A stretch of DNA of 5,191 nt from Deltaproteobacteria bacterium. Lineage in GTDB: Bacteria; Desulfobacterota; Desulfobacteria; Desulfobacterales; Desulfatibacillaceae. Positions within the stretch are counted from its first letter, which is position 1. Every line of letters begins with the position of its first letter. The stretch spans positions 1-5,191 of the forward strand of contig JAFDHW010000193.1 of NCBI GenBank assembly GCA_019308705.1, written 5' to 3'. Of the stretch, positions 1 through 4,466 are shown one piece after another. The position numbers were made by a program, and so were the translations under genes. Under the pieces are notes generated by a model that was given only the letters and a program-made list of their open reading frames with translations, was not told where the DNA came from and ran no database searches.

Positions 1-48
1 ATGCTTTCTTCCTACCGGAAACTGTACGGGGAAATCCTGGGGGGATAG
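1..48 (+). CDS. Possible 3' tail of an unidentified plus-strand gene (partial)
   Basis: Frame 1 is open from the first base and reads M L S S Y R K L Y G E I L G G before a TAG at 46-48. This could be the C-terminal end of a gene that begins outside the window; the first in-window ATG would then be internal. The stop lies 8 bp from the glgA stop, which would make a tight convergent pair. A Tyr/Leu/Glu-rich amphipathic tail of this kind is common at the C-termini of glycosyltransferases and many other enzymes, so it does not identify the product. Fifteen codons are too few to exclude a chance open frame. Confidence 0.3.
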   Translation: MLSSYRKLYGEILGG

Positions 49-56
49 GGCGGTGT

Positions 57-1541
57 TCAGGCGGCGGAGGGGCCTTTTTTCTCCGCCGCAACCCGCTCCA
101 ACAGGTCCAGGTACTGGCGGGCGGAGTGGTCCCGGGAGAAATTCCGGGCGGTCTTCATGGCCTCGGTGGTCATGGCCTCCCACACCGCGGGGGTGTAATA
201 GGCGTCCCTGGCCCTGGACGCCGCCCAGGCAAGGTCTCCGGCCCAGTACGGGCCGAAGGAGAATCCGGTGCCTGGGAAGTTCCCGTCCTTGGGGTCGGCA
301 ACGGTGTCGGCCAGGCCGCCGGTGGCCCGCACCACGGGCAGGGTGCCGTAGGCCATGGCGTACATCTGGGTCAGCCCGCAGGGCTCGTAGAGCGACGGCA
401 CGCAGAGCAGGTCGCTTCCGGCGAAGACCTTCCGGCTCATGGCCGGGTCGAAGGCGATGATGGCGGAAACGATACCCGGGTTGGCCAGGGCGAGGTCCGT
501 GAGGGCCTGCTCGTAGTTGGGGTCGCCGGAGCCCAGCACCACCAGGCCCATGCCCATGTTGAGCATCTCCTGGGCCGCCACCAGGAAGATGTCTATGCCC
601 TTCTGGCTCACCAGCCGGGTGACCATGCCCATGACGGGCCGGCCCATGAGGGTTTCCGACAGCCCGGCGCGCGCCAAAAGGTCCCTTTTGCAGTCCTTCT
701 TGCCGGAGCGGTCCTTGATGGAATAGTTGGCGGCCAGGTGGGGGTCGGTTTCCGGGTTCCACTGGGAGGGGTCGATGCCGTTTAAGATGCCGTGGAGCCG
801 GTCGCTCCGGTGGCGCAACAGGCCGTCTAGGCCCGCGCCCATCTCCGGGGTCTGGATTTCCCGGGCGTAGGTGGGGGAGACCGTCACCAGGGCGTCGGCG
901 TAGGCGATGCCGGCTTTCAAGAGGCTCATGGACCCCCAGAACTCCAAACCCTCGAACGTGTAGTACCGGTCGGGCAGGCCCAGCATGTGGACGTGGTGGC
1001 CGGGCACCAGGCCCAGGTAGCCCAGGTTGTGGATGACGAACACGCAGGCGCATCCCGGCAGCGCGCCGTTGTGCAGCAGGGGGGCGATAAGCCCGGTCTG
1101 CCAGTCGTTGGCCAGGATCACGTCCGGCGCGAACCCCGTGGCGTGGATCAGCGGGAAGACGGCCTTGGAAAACAGGATGTAACGCTCGTCGTTGTCGCCG
1201 TAGGCCCCGAAGCGGTCGCCGTACTTGCCGAACCGGCCGAAAAAGGGGTCGTACTGCACCAGGTAGGCGGGGACACCGGAAGCAAGCTCCGCCTCCAGCA
1301 CGTTCACCGGAAGCTGGGCGTCCCCCAGCCGCACGGGAAGGTCCGCGGCCACGCGCCGCACCGGCGCGTTGTCCGTGATCTCCCGGTAAGCGGGAAGCGC
1401 CACGGCCGCCTGGCAACCCAACTCCGCCAGCGCGGGCGCCAGGCTGCCGACCACGTCGCCCAGGCCACCCTCCTTGGCCAGGGGCGCGGCCTCGGACGCG
1501 GCGATCAACACCTTCAGCGGCGGTTTGGTCTTTGATGCCAT
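57..1541 (-). CDS. glgA: Glycogen synthase (ADP-glucose type, GT5)
   Basis: This 494-residue protein is a cytoplasmic glycogen synthase. It transfers glucose from ADP-glucose to the non-reducing end of an alpha-1,4-glucan (EC 2.4.1.21), and its length is normal for bacterial GlgA. The N-terminal GT5 domain has the nucleotide-sugar loop K-E-G-G-L-G-D-V-V (Lys23; most homologues have KTGGL), NDWQTGL around 145-151 and HNLGYLG at 171-177. The C-terminal GT-B domain has NGID at 254-257, the phosphate-binding Arg309 and Lys314 in TRLVSQKG, Glu386 in YEPCGLTQ, and TGGLADTV at 407-414. These correspond to the known catalytic positions of E. coli GlgA (Lys15, His161, Arg300, Lys305, Glu377). The ATG at 1541 puts the KxGGL loop at the expected distance from the N-terminus. 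Only a weak AGGG precedes it, and a promoter-like TTGACA lies very close upstream. No other glg gene is visible in the window. Confidence 0.97.
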   Translation of the reverse strand: MASKTKPPLKVLIAASEAAPLAKEGGLGDVVGSLAPALAELGCQAAVALPAYREITDNAPVRRVAADLPVRLGDAQLPVNVLEAELASGVPAYLVQYDPFFGRFGKYGDRFGAYGDNDERYILFSKAVFPLIHATGFAPDVILANDWQTGLIAPLLHNGALPGCACVFVIHNLGYLGLVPGHHVHMLGLPDRYYTFEGLEFWGSMSLLKAGIAYADALVTVSPTYAREIQTPEMGAGLDGLLRHRSDRLHGILNGIDPSQWNPETDPHLAANYSIKDRSGKKDCKRDLLARAGLSETLMGRPVMGMVTRLVSQKGIDIFLVAAQEMLNMGMGLVVLGSGDPNYEQALTDLALANPGIVSAIIAFDPAMSRKVFAGSDLLCVPSLYEPCGLTQMYAMAYGTLPVVRATGGLADTVADPKDGNFPGTGFSFGPYWAGDLAWAASRARDAYYTPAVWEAMTTEAMKTARNFSRDHSARQYLDLLERVAAEKKGPSAA

Positions 1542-1559
1542 GAAAATACCCTATAGTAC

Positions 1560-1585
1560 GGGCGCGGGGCTGTCAAAACGCGCCC
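1560..1585. repeat. Inverted repeat in the glgA upstream region
   Basis: GGGCGCG (1560-1566) and CGCGCCC (1579-1585) are perfect 7-bp inverted arms around a 12-base spacer, which contains the minus-strand TTGACA. The placement would suit an operator over the glgA -35 region, or a GC-rich stem in the 5' leader of the plus-strand transcript. A T7 run (1598-1604) follows twelve bases later, too far away for a standard intrinsic terminator. In DNA this GC-rich, a 7-bp match of only G and C can arise by chance. Confidence 0.35.
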
Positions 1586-1608
1586 GGCCCGCATCCGTTT
1601 TTTTCCGG

Positions 1609-1615
1609 GGAGGAG
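1609..1615 (+). promoter_or_regulatory. Strong Shine-Dalgarno for the membrane protein
   Basis: GGAGGAG lies with its GGAGG core 8 bases before the ATG at 1622, which is ideal spacing. It supports that ATG as the true start and helps show that the plus-strand frame is a real gene. The preceding CCCGG at 1583-1587 could pair with CCGGG at 1605-1609 and partly mask the site, but the pairing is short. Confidence 0.75.
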
Positions 1616-1621
1616 CACGCC

Positions 1622-2254
1622 ATGACCGAAGCCAGCGCACAGGCCCTGTCCATCCTGCGGGATCCGGGCCTTTTCAACTGGAGCGTGGTGACCCTGATGG
1701 CCCTGGTGGCCTACGCCTACGCCAACGAGATCGGAAAGAAGAACTGGTCCGTGGTGCTCATGGGCTTAATCCTCCCGGCCGGGGACATGACTTGGGAAAT
1801 GATAAACGCCCTGGTCCTGCACTTTTCCAACCACGCCCCGTTGTGGTGCACCCCGGGCAGGACCTCCTTCCTCATCCTGGTGGGCATCAACGTGGAGATC
1901 CTGTTCATGTTCCTGCTCATGGGCATGGTGTTCGTAAAGCTGTTTCCCGGGGACAAGTCCACGAAGATCCTGGGGGTGCCCAACCGCGTGTTCATTCCCG
2001 TGGCGGCCGGGCTGTTCTGCATCGCCGTGGAGCTCACCTTAAACCGCATGGGCTACCTGGTGTGGCAGAACAAGTACTGGGGCAACTGGCCCCACACCTG
2101 GACCCTGTTCGTGAACTACCTGGTTCCTTTCTTCGCCATCACCTGGGGGCACTTCCACCTGTCCGACTACACCAAGGGGATGATATTGATCATCATCCTG
2201 GCGGTGGACACGGCCATGTGGATGGTGTTCGTAAACCTCCTGGGCTGGATATAG
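1622..2254 (+). CDS. Uncharacterised six-helix integral membrane protein
   Basis: This 210-residue protein is almost all hydrophobic and surely lies in the inner membrane. I see about six membrane segments near residues 19-35, 43-68 (long, perhaps two), 82-106, 122-141, 158-178 and 186-207. The positive charges (KK at 39-40; K106, K112 and K115; K185) suggest an outside N-terminus. There is no cleavable signal peptide. Polar residues inside or beside helices may be functional: Asp55 and Glu59 in D-M-T-W-E, Asn90/Glu92 in GINVE, Glu137, His177/His179 in WGHFH, and Asp196. The W-E motif in helix 2 with an Asp in the last helix resembles the Pyr4-type membrane terpene cyclases, but this is only a hypothesis. 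The strong ribosome binding site and coding-like composition support a real gene. It is divergent from glgA and convergent with the cupin gene, so it is probably transcribed alone. I cannot assign a function. Confidence 0.9.
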   Translation: MTEASAQALSILRDPGLFNWSVVTLMALVAYAYANEIGKKNWSVVLMGLILPAGDMTWEMINALVLHFSNHAPLWCTPGRTSFLILVGINVEILFMFLLMGMVFVKLFPGDKSTKILGVPNRVFIPVAAGLFCIAVELTLNRMGYLVWQNKYWGNWPHTWTLFVNYLVPFFAITWGHFHLSDYTKGMILIIILAVDTAMWMVFVNLLGWI

Positions 2255-2332
2255 GCGGAGCAGGAACACGAATAGCGGTTTCGCCCCCCTTGGGCCCACG
2301 GCGTACGGCCGCCCTGGTTCCCGCGGGCAGGC
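2255..2332. other. Convergent intergenic spacer without a recognised terminator
   Basis: The membrane-protein gene and the cupin gene end facing each other across 78 bp. A bidirectional terminator would be expected here, but I see only short GC-rich self-complementary words (TGGGCCCA at 2291-2298; GCCC 2311-2314 with GGGC 2325-2328). No T-run follows any of them on either strand. Termination may be Rho-dependent, or the transcripts may overlap. Confidence 0.4.
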
Positions 2333-2647
2333 TCACAGGGGAGGGGCGATGGTCACGATGATCCGCATGTCCGTCTTGGCGCGCACGCCGTGGGGCTCTG
2401 CGATGTCGCAGATGAGGATGTCTCCGGCGCGGGCGTCGGTGGCGGAGCCGCCTTCCCCCAAAAACCACCCTTCGCCCTCCACCACCTGGATGGAAAGCTG
2501 GCCCTCCACGTCGTGGTTGTGCACGGGCAGCTCCTGGCCCGCCCGGAAGTTGAAATTGATGATCCGGAAATACGGCGAGTCGTGGACCAGGAATTTGCTC
2601 ACCTTGGCGGGGTCGAATTTTCCCTGGTCCAGGTTTTCCACTTTCAT
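2333..2647 (-). CDS. Small single-domain cupin protein
   Basis: This 104-residue protein is a single cupin beta-barrel, probably cytoplasmic and metal-binding. Cupin motif 1 appears as G37-x5-H43-N-H45, with Gln50 where the usual Glu ligand is expected, followed by GEG at 58-60. Motif 2 is G75-D-I-L-I-C with His86 as the last ligand (EPHGV); the usual internal Pro and Gly are replaced. Three histidines can therefore hold a metal, and the Gln substitution makes the fourth ligand uncertain. Such small cupins act as enzymes, sugar- or ligand-binding proteins or sensors, and the sequence does not say which. It lies 188 bp downstream of hcp on the same strand, behind a large hairpin, and has its own strong ribosome binding site, so it may belong to the hcp transcript or be expressed separately. 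A role in nitrosative or redox stress is inferred only from position. Confidence 0.93.
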   Translation of the reverse strand: MKVENLDQGKFDPAKVSKFLVHDSPYFRIINFNFRAGQELPVHNHDVEGQLSIQVVEGEGWFLGEGGSATDARAGDILICDIAEPHGVRAKTDMRIIVTIAPPL

Positions 2648-2688
2648 GATCTCCTCCTTGTTTCTTTGGTCTCATCCTTGTCAAACAT
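2644..2688 (-). CDS. Possible 14-codon leader ORF overlapping the cupin start
   Basis: An ATG at 2688 on the minus strand opens a short frame reading M F D K D E T K E T R R R S. Its TGA overlaps the cupin ATG in the arrangement ATGA. A modest GGAG lies 3 bases before its start. The peptide is strongly charged, and its last codons contain the cupin ribosome binding site, so translation of it could couple to, or compete with, cupin translation. The frame is short enough to be chance; the neat stop/start overlap is the only reason to list it. Confidence 0.2.
   Translation of the reverse strand: MFDKDETKETRRRS
2653..2659 (-). promoter_or_regulatory. Strong Shine-Dalgarno for the cupin gene
   Basis: On the minus strand AAGGAGG ends 5 bases before the ATG at 2647. 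It is the strongest ribosome binding site in the window and fixes the cupin start. It also lies inside a possible 14-codon upstream frame that overlaps the cupin start. Confidence 0.8.
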
Positions 2689-2724
2689 GCTCTCCGACCC
2701 GCCGGCTCAAAGCCTTCCGATACA

Positions 2725-2815
2725 GAAAAGTTTGAAGGGTGCAGGGGGAAACTTTTTCCCGGGTTCCCGCGCGGCCGGAAACCGCGCGGCACGGGCATGA
2801 AGTTTTCCCCCTGCA
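2725..2815. repeat. Large imperfect inverted repeat between hcp and the cupin gene, with an alternative pairing
   Basis: The outer arms are 2740-2754 (TGCAGGGGGAAACTT) and 2800-2815, complementary over 15 bp with one bulged base. Inside are CCCG/CGGG (2758-2761 with 2792-2795) and an 8-bp stem of CCGCGCGG (2767-2774 with 2782-2789) around the 7-base loop CCGGAAA. A third segment, GAAAAGTTT (2725-2733), is complementary to 2749-2758 and so competes with the outer stem. An A8 run (2815-2822) abuts the repeat on the hcp side. On the minus-strand transcript this gives U8 before, not after, the hairpin, so it is not a textbook terminator in either direction. It may still end or protect the hcp mRNA 3' end, or act as a leader structure for the cupin gene. 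The pattern looks like a dispersed intergenic repeat, which cannot be tested within one window. Confidence 0.7.
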
Positions 2816-2835
2816 AAAAAAATCCCTTCCCGCTT

Positions 2836-4464
2836 CTACCGCCCCAGCAACTCGGCCAGGTCCTGGTCCGGGGTGGTGACGGGTTGGATGTTGAAGTTCT
2901 TTTGCAGGACGCCGAGCACGTTGCCGGAGATGAATGCGGGCAGCGAAGGTCCCAGCTTGATGTCCTTGATCCCCAGCCAGAACAGGGTGAGCAGGATGGC
3001 CACGGCCTTCTGCTCGTACCAGGAGAGGATCATGGAAAGCGGCAGGTCGTTGACGCCCACGCCGAAGGCGTCCGCCAGGGCCGACGCGATGCGGATGGCG
3101 GAGTAGGCGTCGTTGCACTGGCCGATGTCCAGCAGCCGCGGGATGCCCTCGATATCCCCCAGGTCCTTGTCGAAGAACCGGAACTTGCCGCAGGCCAGGG
3201 TGAGGACCACGCAGTCGCCGGGCACCTTTTCCACCAGCTCGGTGTAATAGTTGCGCCCGGGCTTGGCGCCGTCGCACCCGGCTACCAGGAAGAAGTGCCG
3301 GATCTTCTTGCCCTTGACCGCCTCGATCACCTTGTCCGCCAAAGAGAGCACGGTGTTGTGGCCGAATCCCACCTTCACGGAGCCTTTGTCCTCGTCCTCT
3401 TCCCAGCCGGGCAGCTCCAGGGCCTTTTGGATGACCGGGGTGTAGTCCCGGTTCTTGATGTGGGTCACGCCGGGCCAGCCCACCAGGCCGGTGGTGAAGA
3501 TGTTGTCGTGGTAGAGGTCCTTGGGCTTCTGGATGCAGTTGGTGGTCATGAGGATGGCCCCGGGGAACGCGGCGAATTCTTTCCTCTGGTTTTGCCAGGC
3601 CGTGCCGTAGTGGCCGTAGAAGTGGGCGTACTTCTTCAGCCCCGGGTACCCGTGGCAGGGCAGCATCTCGCCGTGGGTGTACACGGTTATGCCCTTGCCC
3701 TCGCTCTGCTTTAGGATCTCCTCCAGGTCCTTCAGGTCGTGGCCGGAAACCAGGATGGCCTTGCCCTTCTTGTGGCCCAGGGGCACCTCGGTGGGCACGG
3801 GGTTGCCGTAGGTCGTGGTGTTGGCCCGGTCCAGGAGTTCCATGGTCTTGTAGTTCATCTCCCCGCACTTCAGGACCAGGTTCAGCCACTCTTCCATGGA
3901 GAGCCTCTTTTCCAGCATCTCGGACAGGGCCTGGTGGATGAATTCGTAGATCTCCGGGTTTTCAAACCCCAGGATGTGGGCGTGGTCCGCGTAAGCGGCG
4001 ACTCCCTTCAGGCCGAAGAGCAGGGTGTGCATGAGGCTCATGGAGTCGGGGTCCATGTCCCGGTCCGCCTCCAGGCCCTTGTCCTTGGCCTGCTCCTCCA
4101 TGGCGTGGAGATCGTCCTCGGGGGTGAAGGAAAGCGCCGGGTGGTCCGGCAGGGACACGCCCTTTTCCTTGAGCTGGTCCTTGAGCATCTCCCGCTTGCC
4201 CACGGCGTCGCGGATCATCTCGGCGATGGGCTCCGGGTCGAAGTTCACGTTGGTGAGGGTGGCGAACAGGGCCTCGGCGGTGAAGGCGTTCACCGGCGTC
4301 ACGTCGATGCCCGCTTCCCGGGCCTTGACCGCGGCCATGCTCATGCCCTTCAAGGCGTAGACCAGAAGGTCCTGCAACGCGGCCACCTCGGGGTCCTTGC
4401 CGCACACGCCCATGGTCTGGCACGCGACTCCTTTGGCGGTCTGCTCGCACTGGTAACAAAACAT
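2836..4464 (-). CDS. hcp: Hybrid cluster protein (NO / hydroxylamine reductase, class I)
   Basis: This 542-residue cytoplasmic iron-sulfur protein belongs to the Hcp (prismane) family. Members reduce nitric oxide to N2O and, in vitro, hydroxylamine to ammonia, and they are linked to nitrosative-stress defence. The N-terminal cluster motif is C3-x2-C6-x8-C15-x5-C21, the spacing of the [4Fe-4S] class I (Desulfovibrio-type) proteins, not the wider class II spacing seen in E. coli. All seven hybrid-cluster ligands are recognisable: His242 (SGHD), Glu266 (HGEMLPC), Cys310 (TTNC), Cys397 (AGCDG, the persulfide position), Cys425 (LACGKFR), Cys450 (GQCND) and Glu484 (YEQKA). I chose the ATG at 4464 because GGAGG lies 7 bases upstream and because Hcp proteins begin M-F-C-x-Q-C. 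The ATG at 4470 has its ribosome site only 1 base away. The frame is open further upstream only because it crosses the end of the HD gene. Translation is probably coupled to that gene, whose stop lies 2 bases before the hcp start. No ferredoxin-type partner or HcpR-type regulator gene is present in the window. Confidence 0.97.
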   Translation of the reverse strand: MFCYQCEQTAKGVACQTMGVCGKDPEVAALQDLLVYALKGMSMAAVKAREAGIDVTPVNAFTAEALFATLTNVNFDPEPIAEMIRDAVGKREMLKDQLKEKGVSLPDHPALSFTPEDDLHAMEEQAKDKGLEADRDMDPDSMSLMHTLLFGLKGVAAYADHAHILGFENPEIYEFIHQALSEMLEKRLSMEEWLNLVLKCGEMNYKTMELLDRANTTTYGNPVPTEVPLGHKKGKAILVSGHDLKDLEEILKQSEGKGITVYTHGEMLPCHGYPGLKKYAHFYGHYGTAWQNQRKEFAAFPGAILMTTNCIQKPKDLYHDNIFTTGLVGWPGVTHIKNRDYTPVIQKALELPGWEEDEDKGSVKVGFGHNTVLSLADKVIEAVKGKKIRHFFLVAGCDGAKPGRNYYTELVEKVPGDCVVLTLACGKFRFFDKDLGDIEGIPRLLDIGQCNDAYSAIRIASALADAFGVGVNDLPLSMILSWYEQKAVAILLTLFWLGIKDIKLGPSLPAFISGNVLGVLQKNFNIQPVTTPDQDLAELLGR

Positions 4465-4466
4465 GT

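Larger units (their letters stand above)
1542..1621. promoter_or_regulatory. Divergent intergenic promoter region, glgA / membrane protein
   Basis: This 80-bp spacer separates two genes transcribed away from each other, so it must hold or sit beside both promoters unless they lie inside the coding sequences. On the minus strand a perfect TTGACA (1576-1571) is followed after 15 bases by TATAGG (1555-1550), or after 17 by TAGGGT. On the plus strand TATAGT (1552-1557) is a good -10 hexamer but has no convincing -35. Both -10 candidates overlap the palindrome CTATAG at 1551-1556, so polymerase binding for the two genes may be mutually exclusive. Hexamer matches alone are weak evidence in GC-rich DNA; no operator was recognised with certainty. 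Confidence 0.4.

Noticed and set aside
126..785. Plus-strand 219-codon open frame opposite glgA
   Set aside because: Antisense to a well-conserved glgA. The product is Gly/His/Val-rich with no family motifs, as expected of a GC-rich shadow frame.
1474..2361. Plus-strand 295-codon open frame overlapping the membrane-protein gene
   Set aside because: Same strand but another frame. It is rich in Arg, Gly, Pro and His, has no hydrophobic pattern, and overlaps a gene with a strong ribosome site and clear membrane helices.
2661..2684. TTGACA at 2684-2679 (minus) as a promoter for the cupin gene
   Set aside because: No -10-like hexamer lies at 15-19 bases; the sequence there is purine-rich and runs into the ribosome binding site.
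2670..2688. HcpR/FNR-like palindrome before the cupin gene
   Set aside because: Only the TTGAC half is present; the second half does not match well enough to call an operator.
2193..2816. Minus-strand 207-codon open frame spanning the cupin gene and both flanking spacers
   Set aside because: A different frame from the cupin, which has intact motifs and a strong ribosome site. The product is Arg/Pro/Gly-rich and crosses the inverted repeat.
2815..2838. U8 run just after hcp as an intrinsic terminator
   Set aside because: On the hcp transcript no GC-rich stem precedes the U8; the hairpin lies after it, so it does not meet the usual definition.
2797..3714. Plus-strand 305-codon open frame opposite hcp
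   Set aside because: Antisense shadow of a conserved coding region, rich in Val, Gly, Asp and His with no recognisable domain.
2681..3889. Minus-strand 402-codon open frame inside hcp
   Set aside because: Out of frame with hcp, whose ligands are all intact. The product is Arg/Gly/Pro-rich low-complexity sequence.
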